The notes: generated by a model from the sequence alone, not told the origin. Counted from the first letter of the stretch, positions 17,421 to 25,915 are shown. The stretch: DNA of 42,379 nucleotides from CAYVZU01 sp964455935 (GCA_964455935.1 CAYVZU010000018.1:1-42379); one strand, 5' to 3'. Translations and numbers: made by a program.

Positions 17421-18455
17421 TCATGAATTGTGGTATGAAATGGTTTTTTTGATGGCGCTTTCCAGTCCAACGAGAGCGTTCAATCCAAAAGCACTTTTCA
17501 CTCGTTCCACGGCCGGCACATACCGCTCCGCTTTTTTTCCCGGTGTTTTCTTCTGGGCGATCCGGGTATCCAACTTCTTGCCAATGCAGGCAGCAACGGT
17601 TGTGGCCAATTGTTCGATGGTCACGCTTTGATCCGATCCCACATTGTAGGGATGACAATTCTTTCCCTTGAGAAGGATCGTCCACAACCAGACAACAAGG
17701 TCAGTGGCATACATATACGAGCGATACGGAGTGCCGTCTCCATTGACGTTAATCGGTCCGCCGGCCATGGCATCCCGGATGAAGTTTCCAATGGCGAAAT
17801 GCGCATCGAGCGGGAGATACGGTCCCACAAACGCAAAGCAGCGCGCGATTTTGGTCTCAAAGCCGTGAATCTTCGAGTACATCGCGCACAGAAGTTCTGC
17901 CAGACGCTTCCCCTCGCCGTAGGCCCAATGTGGATTCATGGTATCCGGAGCACCCAGGTAGTCTTCCGGTATTTGGTCCAAGTCGGACGGCTGTTTTCCG
18001 TAAACCGCGCCGGAGCTGGTGAGGAGGAATTTCTTGGTCCCCGCTTGCGCGGCAAAATCCAGCACGCGCCGGGTTCCGGTGACAATCGTATCGAGCATCA
18101 ACAGAGGATTTTCGGAATTCAACTTTGCACTCGCCTCAGTTGCCGCATGAATGATAAATGGGTACTCCCCTTTGGGGAAGGAAAAGCCCATCACATCTCC
18201 CTTGCACAGATTGACGCAGGGCGCCGAAGCTAGATGGGAAGCTTTTGCCTGAAAGACCTCTGGATTTCTGGTAAGAACCGTTGCCTTGGCGTTCAGGTTT
18301 AACGTGCGATTGGCCCATACGAAACTTTCAAGAAGCCAGCACCCAAAAAATCCCGTGCCGCCGGTAATGAACAGTTCCTGACCACGCAATTCTTCCCAAA
18401 GAGGCACCGTGCTTGCCAGTATGCTGTTTAAATCAGCGGAGAGTTTGTTGGACAT
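17421..18455 (-). CDS. yerF: NAD-dependent epimerase/reductase, YerF-like
   Basis: A 344-residue extended SDR: 'GGTGFFG' (32-38), 'LLTSSGAVYG' with the catalytic Ser near 147-148, and 'YGEGK' giving Y179/K183. In dideoxysugar operons this slot holds CDP-paratose, abequose or tyvelose-forming enzymes, or YerF, which reduces the ketone on the two-carbon branch of the yersiniose precursor. The adjacent yerE-like gene (62 bp downstream) favours YerF. If the ThDP enzyme is not YerE, a C-4 reductase giving an unbranched 3,6-dideoxyhexose is the main alternative. Confidence 0.65.
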   Translation of the reverse strand: MSNKLSADLNSILASTVPLWEELRGQELFITGGTGFFGCWLLESFVWANRTLNLNAKATVLTRNPEVFQAKASHLASAPCVNLCKGDVMGFSFPKGEYPFIIHAATEASAKLNSENPLLMLDTIVTGTRRVLDFAAQAGTKKFLLTSSGAVYGKQPSDLDQIPEDYLGAPDTMNPHWAYGEGKRLAELLCAMYSKIHGFETKIARCFAFVGPYLPLDAHFAIGNFIRDAMAGGPINVNGDGTPYRSYMYATDLVVWLWTILLKGKNCHPYNVGSDQSVTIEQLATTVAACIGKKLDTRIAQKKTPGKKAERYVPAVERVKSAFGLNALVGLESAIKKTISYHNS

Positions 18456-18473
18456 TGAATCTGCAACCCGCCT

Positions 18474-19793
18474 CTACGCCCGGGAACGGACAAACTGCTC
18501 GATCACGGAAAGCGTATAAGCAATCTGTTCGGCATCAAGCCCCGGGTAGGTGCCCAGGAAGAACGTGTCGTTCATGATGATGTCCGTGTTGCGCAGGTCG
18601 CCAACTACACGGCAATTGATGTCGAGATACGCGGGCTGTCGCAGGAGGTTGCCGGCAAACAAGTTTCGTGTTTCGATTAAATTTGCATCCAGGTGATTTG
18701 TCAAATCCGTTCTGCTGAATCCTGCATCCTTGCGCACCGTAACGGGAAAAGCAAACCAGGCGGGATCACTGCCTTTGGTCGCGTATGGCAGAACAAATTT
18801 GTTTTCCCACTTCTTGAAGCCGGAGTGCCATTTGGCAAAATTGCTCCTGCGTGCCGCACAAAAGGAATCCAGCTTCTTCAGCTGTTCCACTCCAATAGCC
18901 GCCTGCATGTCGGTGGCCTTCAAATTGTACCCGATGTGGGAGTAGACATATTTGTGATCATAGCCATGAGGAAGTTTGCCGTAGCTGGCGCTGAATCTTT
19001 TTCCGCAGGTATTGTTCTCGCCGGAATTGCAGTAGCAGTCCCTGCCCCAGTCCCGTAGGGATTTCACGGCTTTGGCGATATTGGGATCGGCCGTGGCAAT
19101 GGCCCCGCCCTCGCCAAGTGTGATGTGGTGAGCGGGGTAAAAGGAAAATGACGAAACGTGGCCAAAACTGCCGGCTTTTCTGTTCTTATACGTTGAACCC
19201 AAGGCATCGCAGCAATCCTCAATCAGAAGAAGGTGCTTTTCTTTTACGATGGCCATGATGGCATCGAGATCGTATGGGTTTCCCAAGGTGTGCGCCAGAA
19301 AAATAGCCCGGGTCTTTGGCCCTACCGCCGCACGTATCTGATCGATCATCGCATTGTAGTTGCCAATCTCCACATCAACGAAAACCGGAATCATGTTGTT
19401 TTGAAGTATTGGGTTTACAGTCGTGGGGAAGCCCGCAGCGACCGAGATAACTTCATCGCCGGGCTTCAGCTTTTTTTCGCCAAGCAAGGGGGACGTAAGA
19501 GCGGTAAAGGCAAGCAGGTTCGCGGAGGAACCGGAGTTGGTAAGCATGGCGAATTCCACACCTAGAAAGGAAGCGAGCTCGGTCTCGAATTCCTCGCTGA
19601 ACCTCCCCGCCGTCAGCCAGAAGTCGAGCGCGGAATCGACCAAAGAGCACATTTCTTTTTCGTTGAAAACCCGTCCGGCATATCGGACGGGGCTTTTCCC
19701 CGGCACAAATTCCTTTCTGATGAATCGCGTGTTGTGGTATTCCGCGACCAGCGATAGAATCTTGTCCCGCAACTCCTGTTCCAACTTTTTCAT
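18474..19793 (-). CDS. ddhC: CDP-4-keto-6-deoxy-D-glucose-3-dehydrase (E1)
   Basis: A 439-residue PMP-dependent, [2Fe-2S]-containing dehydrase that removes the C-3 hydroxyl. It has the aspartate-aminotransferase fold of the DegT class, but the usual PLP lysine is replaced by His in 'YPAHHITLGEGG' (H222/H223). The unusual cluster motif C-x57-C-x-C-x7-C is intact, at C195, C253, C255 and C263 in 'DCC' and 'DCYCNSGENNTCGKRF'. Both features are the hallmark of RfbH/AscC/DdhC and exclude a normal aminotransferase. It lies 22 bp after the reductase gene that should feed it electrons. Confidence 0.93.
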   Translation of the reverse strand: MKKLEQELRDKILSLVAEYHNTRFIRKEFVPGKSPVRYAGRVFNEKEMCSLVDSALDFWLTAGRFSEEFETELASFLGVEFAMLTNSGSSANLLAFTALTSPLLGEKKLKPGDEVISVAAGFPTTVNPILQNNMIPVFVDVEIGNYNAMIDQIRAAVGPKTRAIFLAHTLGNPYDLDAIMAIVKEKHLLLIEDCCDALGSTYKNRKAGSFGHVSSFSFYPAHHITLGEGGAIATADPNIAKAVKSLRDWGRDCYCNSGENNTCGKRFSASYGKLPHGYDHKYVYSHIGYNLKATDMQAAIGVEQLKKLDSFCAARRSNFAKWHSGFKKWENKFVLPYATKGSDPAWFAFPVTVRKDAGFSRTDLTNHLDANLIETRNLFAGNLLRQPAYLDINCRVVGDLRNTDIIMNDTFFLGTYPGLDAEQIAYTLSVIEQFVRSRA

Positions 19794-19815
19794 GAATCGC
19801 TCCCTTTGGATTCAG

Positions 19816-20562
19816 TTATTCCCATTCATCTATTTTGATGTTCTGCTCACTTACTCCAAGCACAGCGAGTCTATTTTTGAATGCGTTGATCATTGTGGGC
19901 GGGCCCGAGAGAAAATAGACCGGAGAGTTCAACTCCTTTGCGGTTTCCCGCACATGGTCAATTGAAATCACGCCCTTTTTGACCCCAACGCCCTCCCAAA
20001 CCAGATCGTCATTCGAATTGTTTTCGATGAACAGATCTGCGGAAAAGCCTTTCAGCTCGCGCGCGCACCTCTCTACCGTTTCTTTGAACAGAAGAAGTTT
20101 TTTCTCGCGCACGCCGTATACAAGATGAATTCTTCGACCCGAAGGGCTCGCCAGTTGGGATTCCAGGTAAGAGATGAAGGGGCTTACGCCCGTGCCTCCC
20201 GCAACAAGAATCACGCCCTGGTCCAAACCGGCGCTTGATTCAATCACGAAATCGCCATAGGGAAGCTTGACCCAAATGTCCTTACCCTCGGAAAGCTCCC
20301 GGCTCATTCTTCCCGTGTACTTGCCCTTCACACTATAGCAGACCGTGATATGGCCCGAAGAATCCGTTGAGGCGATGGAAAAGACCCGGGAGTCGGGCCA
20401 AAACCCCCCACATGGATCGTAGTCATCGATGGTTAGGTGTAGAAATTGCCCGGGCCTGAAGGAGGGTACTCTCTTCTGCGGTTTAAGATGCAGTGTATAC
20501 ACGCCATTCCCGCTCTCCAAGATCTTCTCGACTTTGGCACTGATTTTTATTGGATTTCCCAT
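19816..20562 (-). CDS. ddhD: FNR-type flavin reductase, E3-like (ddhD role) without ferredoxin domain
   Basis: A 248-residue ferredoxin-NAD(P)H reductase fold: FAD-binding R-x-x-S in 'SRVFSIAST' (58-66), the NAD-binding 'AGGTGVSPF' (121-129), 'SGPPTMINAF', and an acidic 'DEWE' end. The classical E3 (AscD/DdhD, about 330 residues) has an extra N-terminal plant-type [2Fe-2S] domain with four cysteines; this protein has no such domain. It lies between ddhB and ddhC, so it most likely reduces the E1 iron-sulfur/PMP intermediate directly or through another carrier. The role is inferred from position plus fold. Confidence 0.75.
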   Translation of the reverse strand: MGNPIKISAKVEKILESGNGVYTLHLKPQKRVPSFRPGQFLHLTIDDYDPCGGFWPDSRVFSIASTDSSGHITVCYSVKGKYTGRMSRELSEGKDIWVKLPYGDFVIESSAGLDQGVILVAGGTGVSPFISYLESQLASPSGRRIHLVYGVREKKLLLFKETVERCARELKGFSADLFIENNSNDDLVWEGVGVKKGVISIDHVRETAKELNSPVYFLSGPPTMINAFKNRLAVLGVSEQNIKIDEWE

Positions 20563-20571
20563 TGAGGCACC

Positions 20572-21654
20572 TTACTTGTTGGGTGGCGCATTGTCGTAGG
20601 ATTCTATCTGCCGCAAGCAAATCTCTCTCATGTCTTTGCCGTTCTGCATTGCGCGATACCAATCGACGATTGCATCGAGAGCCCTGTCCACGTCCCATTT
20701 GGGTTTCCACCCGAGCTCCGTCTTAGCCTTTGAACAATCGAGCTTGAGATAATTCGCCTCGTGGGGGTGAGGCCCTTTGTCAACTTTGAAGGAGGCCATT
20801 CCCCCCCATTTTGAGCACAGGCTTTCGACTACCCATTGAACCGGCATTGCGCTGGAATCATCCGGACCCAGATTCCATCCTTCGGCGTATTTGGGGCCAT
20901 CATTGTACAGCTTCTCTGCTAGGACCAAGTACCCGCTGAGGGGCTCCAGCACATGCTGCCAAGGGCGAATAGCCAGAGGATTCCGAACCAGGATTTCCTG
21001 ATTTGCCAAAAGTGATTTAACGCAGTCAGGCACCAACCGGTCGGCAGCCCAGTCGCCGCCGCCAATGACATTCCCGGCGCGGGCCGTAGCCACTGCAACA
21101 CCATGTTGATTGTATGCCTTCACGTTGAAGAACGAATCGCGAAAGGCGGCGGTCACCAATTCCGAGCAGGCCTTGCTGTTTGAGTAGGGGTCGTAGCCTC
21201 CCATGGGTTCGTTTTCGCGATACCCCCAGGCCCACTCTTTGTTCTCGTAACATTTATCGGTCGTAATGTTTACGACCGCTTTAATGCTTTTGCTCTCTCG
21301 TACGGCGTTCAGAAGGTTCACGGTTCCCATGACGTTGATCGCGTAGGTGTTAACCGGGTTTTTATAGGAGTCACGAACAATAGGCTGCGCGGCGAGATGC
21401 ATAACGATCTCGGGATTTTCCTCTTTGATTTTCGCTGCGAGAGTTTCACCATCCCGGACATCTGCGATGATGGATTTCACCAGATCTCCAACGGAGGCCA
21501 TGCTGAACAGATTCGGGTTGGTAGGCGGTTCCAACGAATAGCCCGATACGTGCGCGCCCATTTTGGTCAACCACAAACAAAGCCAGGATCCTTTGAAGCC
21601 GGTGTGGCCGGTAAGGAAAACTCGTCTGCCCTGCCAAAAGTTTCTATTGATCAT
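20572..21654 (-). CDS. ddhB: CDP-glucose 4,6-dehydratase
   Basis: A 360-residue extended SDR forming CDP-4-keto-6-deoxy-D-glucose. It shows 'GHTGFKGSW' at the NAD site, 'INVMGTVNLLNAV', 'TTDKCYENKEWAWGYRE' (typical of RfbG, with the Thr-Asp-Lys catalytic set) and 'YDPYSNSKACSEL' (Tyr/Lys pair). The frame is open to 21696, but I place the start at the ATG at 21654, two bases after the ddhA stop, because it gives the standard MINRNFWQGRRV beginning. It follows ddhA directly, as in Yersinia and Salmonella. Confidence 0.92.
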   Translation of the reverse strand: MINRNFWQGRRVFLTGHTGFKGSWLCLWLTKMGAHVSGYSLEPPTNPNLFSMASVGDLVKSIIADVRDGETLAAKIKEENPEIVMHLAAQPIVRDSYKNPVNTYAINVMGTVNLLNAVRESKSIKAVVNITTDKCYENKEWAWGYRENEPMGGYDPYSNSKACSELVTAAFRDSFFNVKAYNQHGVAVATARAGNVIGGGDWAADRLVPDCVKSLLANQEILVRNPLAIRPWQHVLEPLSGYLVLAEKLYNDGPKYAEGWNLGPDDSSAMPVQWVVESLCSKWGGMASFKVDKGPHPHEANYLKLDCSKAKTELGWKPKWDVDRALDAIVDWYRAMQNGKDMREICLRQIESYDNAPPNK

Positions 21655-21656
21655 CT

Positions 21657-22433
21657 TCACTTCCAGACTTTCCAAGGAGCTTTGCCGGAGTTCCACAGAC
21701 TTTCAAGATGGGTCTTGTCGCGCAGCGTATCCATGGGCTGCCAGAAGCCGGCGTGCTTGAAGGCGGACAGTTTCCGCTCTTTGGCAAGACTCTCCAGAGG
21801 ATCCCGCTCGAACAAGGTTTCGTCGCCCTTGATGTAGTTGAACACTTCCGGTTCTAAAACAAAAAAGCCGCCATTGATCCAGGCGCCATCCCCGCGCGGC
21901 TTTTCTTCAAAACCAAAAACCGTTTCGTTGTCATCCAGGGAAAGCGTGCCAAACCGGCCGGCCGGCTGCGTGGCGGTAATTGTTGCGAGCTTACCCTGGC
22001 GTTGATGAAATTTCGCAAGTTCAGTAATGTTGACATTCGATACACCATCTCCGTACGTCAACATGAAAGTATTATCGCCAACATAGGGCGCAATCCGCTT
22101 GATCCGCCCCCCCGTCATTGTATTGAGGCCCGTATCGACCAGCGTGACCTTCCAAGGCTCGGCTGCCCGATTGTGGACAATCTGCTGGTTGCCGCTTTCG
22201 AAATCGAATGTCACGTCGGATTCGTGGAGAAAATAGTGGGCGAAATATTCTTTGATCACGTATCCCTTGTACCCAAGACAGATCACAAACTCGTTGAATC
22301 CGTAGTGCGAATAGACTTTCATGATGTGCCAGAGAATTGGCTTTTCGCCGATTTCGATCATGGGTTTTGGCCTGAGGGCGGACTCTTCGCTGATGCGCGT
22401 TCCAAATCCACCGCAGAGCAAGACGACTTTCAT
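21657..22433 (-). CDS. ddhA: Glucose-1-phosphate cytidylyltransferase
   Basis: 258 residues, the normal length for RfbF/DdhA. It joins CTP and glucose-1-phosphate to CDP-glucose, the first committed step of the CDP-dideoxysugar branch. Seen: 'LLCGGFGTRISEES' with 'RPKPMIEIGEKPILWHIM' (nucleotide-binding), 'MLTYGDGVSNVN' (metal-binding Asp), 'GFEEKPRGDGAWINGGFFV' and 'FWQPMDTLRDK'. It lies 60 bp downstream of fcl and 2 bp upstream of ddhB, so it is the first gene of the CDP-sugar set. Confidence 0.95.
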   Translation of the reverse strand: MKVVLLCGGFGTRISEESALRPKPMIEIGEKPILWHIMKVYSHYGFNEFVICLGYKGYVIKEYFAHYFLHESDVTFDFESGNQQIVHNRAAEPWKVTLVDTGLNTMTGGRIKRIAPYVGDNTFMLTYGDGVSNVNITELAKFHQRQGKLATITATQPAGRFGTLSLDDNETVFGFEEKPRGDGAWINGGFFVLEPEVFNYIKGDETLFERDPLESLAKERKLSAFKHAGFWQPMDTLRDKTHLESLWNSGKAPWKVWK

Positions 22434-22493
22434 ATTTCTCCTTTGTTCTCGCGGGCCGGAAAAGAATCGAGATCCCAGAAAGGCCGCAATGCG

Positions 22494-23432
22494 CTACTTT
22501 CGGATATTCGGGTTCTTAAGAAAATCTTGATACGCATTCTTGATTCCCTCGGGCAAGCCAATGGTATGCTTCCAGCCCATCTTGTGAAGCTTCGAAACAT
22601 CCAGGAATTTCCGCGGGGATCCATCGGGTTTCGTACTGTCGAAAGTAATGGATCCTTGAAAGCCTACAACATCTTTCACAATTGCGGCAAGCTCTTTGAT
22701 GCTGACCTCTTCGCCCGATCCAATATTGACGGTTTCGTTTCCGGAATAGTTTTCCATAAGAAACACGCAGGCATCGGCCAGATCATCACTGTAGAGAAAC
22801 TCTCTTTTCGGCGTACCCGTTCCCCACAGCACCACTTCGTTATTGTTGGCCGCCTTGGCCTCATGAAACTTTCGGATTAGAGCCGGGAGCACGTGCGAAT
22901 TCATCGGGTGATAGTTGTCTCCGGGACCATAGAGATTCGTTGGCATGGCGGAGATGAAGTCGGTGTGAAATTGACGATTATAGCTTTGGCACATAATGAT
23001 TCCGGCAATCTTGGCAATTGCGTACGGCTCATTCGTGGGCTCCAGTTTTCCCGAGAGAAGGCAATCCTCCGGCATGGGCTGGGGCGCGAATTTGGGATAG
23101 ATACAACTTGAACCAAGAAAAAGTAGTTTCTTTGCGCCGTAAAGATAGCAGGAATGGATTATGTTGTTCTGAATCTCCAAATTGCTGTAAATGAAATCCG
23201 CAGGATAGGTATTGTTGGCATGAATGCCCCCAACAATTGCAGCAGCCAAAAAGACGTATTCCGGGCGTTCCATGCCAAAGAAACGTTCTACAGCGGCCTG
23301 GTTCGTCAGGTCCAGTTCTGAATGAGGTTTGCCAACGATGTTTTCGTAGCCCTGAGCATGGAGCCTGCGCTCAATAGCCGAGCCCACTAATCCTCGTCGT
23401 CCCGCAATAAAAATCTTAGATTCTTTTTCCAT
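22494..23432 (-). CDS. fcl: GDP-L-fucose synthase (epimerase/reductase)
   Basis: A 312-residue SDR matching Fcl/WcaG: 'AGRRGLVGSAI' (10-20), 'AAIVGGIHAN', catalytic 'LGSSCIYP' (S108/S109, C110), 'NEPYAIAK' (Y137/K141), 'TNLYGPGDNYHP' and 'SHVLPALIRKFHEAK'. It converts GDP-4-keto-6-deoxymannose to GDP-L-fucose. The substrate comes from gmd two genes upstream and the product can be used by the GT10 fucosyltransferase at 10905. It starts 1 bp after the DegT stop. Confidence 0.95.
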   Translation of the reverse strand: MEKESKIFIAGRRGLVGSAIERRLHAQGYENIVGKPHSELDLTNQAAVERFFGMERPEYVFLAAAIVGGIHANNTYPADFIYSNLEIQNNIIHSCYLYGAKKLLFLGSSCIYPKFAPQPMPEDCLLSGKLEPTNEPYAIAKIAGIIMCQSYNRQFHTDFISAMPTNLYGPGDNYHPMNSHVLPALIRKFHEAKAANNNEVVLWGTGTPKREFLYSDDLADACVFLMENYSGNETVNIGSGEEVSIKELAAIVKDVVGFQGSITFDSTKPDGSPRKFLDVSKLHKMGWKHTIGLPEGIKNAYQDFLKNPNIRK

Positions 23433-23433
23433 A

Positions 23434-24561
23434 CTACCTCGCAGCTTTCGAAATTAGGCTTTGGTCGTTCGAGCCCAGATACCCATGCATAGGCAAACTG
23501 AAAATCCGTTTAGAAAGTTCCTCCGAAACATGGAAATTTCCCTCGGTGTACCCCAGATTCTCGAATGCACCTTGCAGGTGTAACGGCTTGGGGTAGTAGA
23601 TCGCCGTAGGAACCCCGGCTTTCTTGAGCCTGTCTATGAGTTGCTCGCGGTTGTCGCTCAAAACAGAATATTGCGCCCAGGCGGAACGATATCCATTGGG
23701 TACCGAAGGAGTCGTGACGCAGCCTTTTAGGCCCTCGTTGTAGCGGCGGGCAACTTCCTGACGGTCCAGGATTTCCTTCTCAAAAACCTCAAGTTTGGCC
23801 AAGAGAATGGCGGCTTGGAGAGTATCCAGCCGACCGTTGATGCCGATGCGGACGTTTTCGTATTTGTTCGAGCCCTGGCCGTGAATGCGGATGGACCGCA
23901 TAACAGCCGCAAGGTCGTCGTCGTTGGTGAAGACCGCACCGCCGTCGCCATAGCAGCCAAGCGGCTTCGCCGGAAAGAAGCTGGTTGCGGCAACTTCGGC
24001 CAGGCTGCAGGCCATGCGGCCCTTATACATTCCGCCAAAGCTTTGTGCCGCGTCCTCGAGAACGAAAAGCCCGTGTTCGGCCGCAATCCGGTTGATTTCG
24101 TCGTAGTCGGCGGGAAGGCCAAAGATATCAACCGGCAGGACACCTTTAAGTTTCAGACCAGGCGGACTTTTTGGCGTGAGACGCTCGCCTTTTTCGAATC
24201 GCACGATGGCAGCTTCTAGTTTCTTTGGGTCGATGTTGAAGGTGACTGGATCGATATCGACGAAAATCGGCGTGGCGCCCAGCAGTGAGATGACTTCCGC
24301 CGTTGCCACGAAAGTAAAGGGCGTCGTCAGGATCGCATCCCCCGGGCCGATTCCTTTGGCCATCAACGGCATAAGGAGGGCGTCGGTCCCGCTGGAACAA
24401 GAAAGACAGTGTTTCACCCCAACGTATTCGGCCAATTTCTGCTCGAGCTCATTAATCTCCGGCCCCATGATGAATTGCCCGTGCGCAAGAACCGCGTCGA
24501 TCCGCTTGCGAACCGAAGATTCGATCAGCTTAAACTGGGTTTTCAGGTCAATGAAATCCAT
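23434..24561 (-). CDS. DegT/DnrJ/EryC1-family PLP sugar aminotransferase
   Basis: 375 residues. The PLP lysine is in 'FFPAKPLGCYGDGG' (K199), with 'LEDAAQSFGG' (D170, Q173) and 'SCSSGTDALL'. The start 'MDFIDLKTQF' with 'HGQFIMGPEI' and 'INGRLDTLQAAILLAKL' is very like WbpE-type aminotransferases that aminate 3-keto sugars. Residues 119-142 form an insertion of about 20 before the 'VDIFGLPADYD' strand. The place between gmd and fcl also allows amination of a GDP-4-keto-6-deoxysugar (perosamine-like). No wbpA/B/D partners are present, so the substrate is undecided. Confidence 0.85.
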   Translation of the reverse strand: MDFIDLKTQFKLIESSVRKRIDAVLAHGQFIMGPEINELEQKLAEYVGVKHCLSCSSGTDALLMPLMAKGIGPGDAILTTPFTFVATAEVISLLGATPIFVDIDPVTFNIDPKKLEAAIVRFEKGERLTPKSPPGLKLKGVLPVDIFGLPADYDEINRIAAEHGLFVLEDAAQSFGGMYKGRMACSLAEVAATSFFPAKPLGCYGDGGAVFTNDDDLAAVMRSIRIHGQGSNKYENVRIGINGRLDTLQAAILLAKLEVFEKEILDRQEVARRYNEGLKGCVTTPSVPNGYRSAWAQYSVLSDNREQLIDRLKKAGVPTAIYYPKPLHLQGAFENLGYTEGNFHVSEELSKRIFSLPMHGYLGSNDQSLISKAAR

Positions 24562-24734
24562 GGCTTTTCTTTTTTTTGGAATGGTCCGTATTAAAACCCG
24601 GAGTTTTTGCAGGATAGCAGGATTGGCTCCCGAACTACTATGCGGTTTTATTCGCCTCGACTTCGTGGTGGCAGAATTTGGGATTGATGGTATTATCCTG
24701 TTTATCCTTTTATCCCGTCAAAATTCCTGCGTAT
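24562..24734. other. Gap between gmd and aminotransferase gene with CAGGAT-type repeats
   Basis: Two units GCAGGATA/GCAGGATT (24609-24624) and, in inverse orientation, three 8-bp units ending in ATCC (24693-24716). No gene is seen. Confidence 0.5.
24693..24716 (-). repeat. 8-bp tandem repeat, GGATAAAC-like, three units
   Basis: Minus-strand reading gives GGGATAAA, AGGATAAA and CAGGATAA. It is an inverted counterpart of the repeat at 25776-25800 on the other side of gmd. Confidence 0.55.
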
Positions 24735-25748
24735 TCAACTCTTTTCCGCCTCGACCATCATTCGAATCAATTCATCCAAACCGACCTTGGGCTCCCATCC
24801 CAATTCCATTTTCGCCTTGGATGGATCACCGATCAGTATGTCCACCTCGGTTGGCCGGAAGTACTCGGGGCTAACCTCGACGATTGTCTTGCCGGTCTTT
24901 TTGCAGATCCCCTTTTCATTCACGCCCTCGCCCTGCCATGCCACCTCAATACCGACTTGATGAAAAGCTTTTTCCGCAAATTCGCGGACCGATGTCGTCT
25001 TACCGGTGGCAATGACATAATCCTCGGGTTTAGGCGCCTGAAGCATGAGCCACATGGCCTCGACGAAATCGCCGGCAAAGCCCCAGTCGCGCTTGGCATC
25101 GAGGTTTCCCAGAACGAGCTTCTGTTGAAGGCCTTGGGAAATGCGAACAACGGAAATCGTGATTTTGCGCGTGACAAAGTTCTCTCCGCGACGGGGAGAT
25201 TCGTGATTAAAGAGAATGCCATTGCAGGCAAAAAGATTATAGGCTTCGCGGTAATTCTTGGTGATCCAAAAAGCATAGAGTTTGGCGACGCCGTAGGGAG
25301 AGCGAGGATAAAAGGGCGTGGTTTCCGATTGAGGGATTTCCATCACCTTTCCATATAATTCGCTTGTCGAGGCCTGGTAGAACCGGCAGTTGACCCCTGT
25401 TTCGCGGATTGCGTCAAGCAAGCGCAGCGTGCCCACCGCATCGGTTTCGGCTGTATATTCCGGCACTTCGAACGAGACCTTCACGTGGCTCTGCGCGGCC
25501 AGATTATAAATCTCGTTGGGCCGGATCTTCTCGATCAGCCGGTTGAGATTGGACGAATCCGTCAAGTCTCCGTAATGCAGAAAGAGATCCTTGTCTTTGT
25601 GGCCCGGAATGAGGTGTTCGATCCGGAGACGATTGAACGTACTGGTCCGCCGGATGAGTCCGTGGACCGCATAGCCCTTTTCCAGAAGAAGCTCGGTGAG
25701 ATAACTTCCGTCTTGGCCGTTGATTCCCGTGATTAAAGCTCTTTTCAT
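24735..25748 (-). CDS. gmd: GDP-mannose 4,6-dehydratase
   Basis: 337 residues. NAD site 'GINGQDGSYL' (8-17), 'IRRTSTFNRLRIEHL', 'NLAAQSHVKVSF', catalytic 'ASTSELYG' (T128, E130) and 'RSPYGVAKLYAF' (Y152, K156), then 'FNHESPRRGENFVTRKI'. All are diagnostic for Gmd. It makes GDP-4-keto-6-deoxymannose from GDP-mannose; GDP-mannose synthesis genes are not in the window. It lies 238 bp downstream of the regulator and is bracketed by inverted 8-bp repeats. Confidence 0.96.
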   Translation of the reverse strand: MKRALITGINGQDGSYLTELLLEKGYAVHGLIRRTSTFNRLRIEHLIPGHKDKDLFLHYGDLTDSSNLNRLIEKIRPNEIYNLAAQSHVKVSFEVPEYTAETDAVGTLRLLDAIRETGVNCRFYQASTSELYGKVMEIPQSETTPFYPRSPYGVAKLYAFWITKNYREAYNLFACNGILFNHESPRRGENFVTRKITISVVRISQGLQQKLVLGNLDAKRDWGFAGDFVEAMWLMLQAPKPEDYVIATGKTTSVREFAEKAFHQVGIEVAWQGEGVNEKGICKKTGKTIVEVSPEYFRPTEVDILIGDPSKAKMELGWEPKVGLDELIRMMVEAEKS

Positions 25749-25775
25749 TTTGCCCTCTCAAAATTCTTTAATTGG

Positions 25776-25800
25776 ACAGGATAACAGGATTTGCAGGATT
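25776..25800 (+). repeat. 8-bp tandem repeat, ACAGGATA-type, three units
   Basis: Units ACAGGATA, ACAGGATT and TGCAGGATT follow one another, 28 bp upstream of the gmd start. Confidence 0.6.
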
Positions 25801-25915
25801 GCCAAAAATCGGGACGGGCGCTTCCTTCCCCCGTCAGGAGTACCTGCTTGCCTTTCGGCCTTGCACCTCCGTCCCGTCCCAAAGGGTGGTCCGGTTCCAG
25901 GCCGAGGCTGCGCAT

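Noticed and set aside
18474..19793. Ordinary DegT sugar aminotransferase
   Set aside because: The PLP lysine is replaced by His and four cluster cysteines are conserved, which fits the E1 dehydrase.
22002..22880. 292-codon open frame on the plus strand
   Set aside because: Antisense to ddhA and fcl, both unmistakable; crosses the ddhA/fcl boundary.
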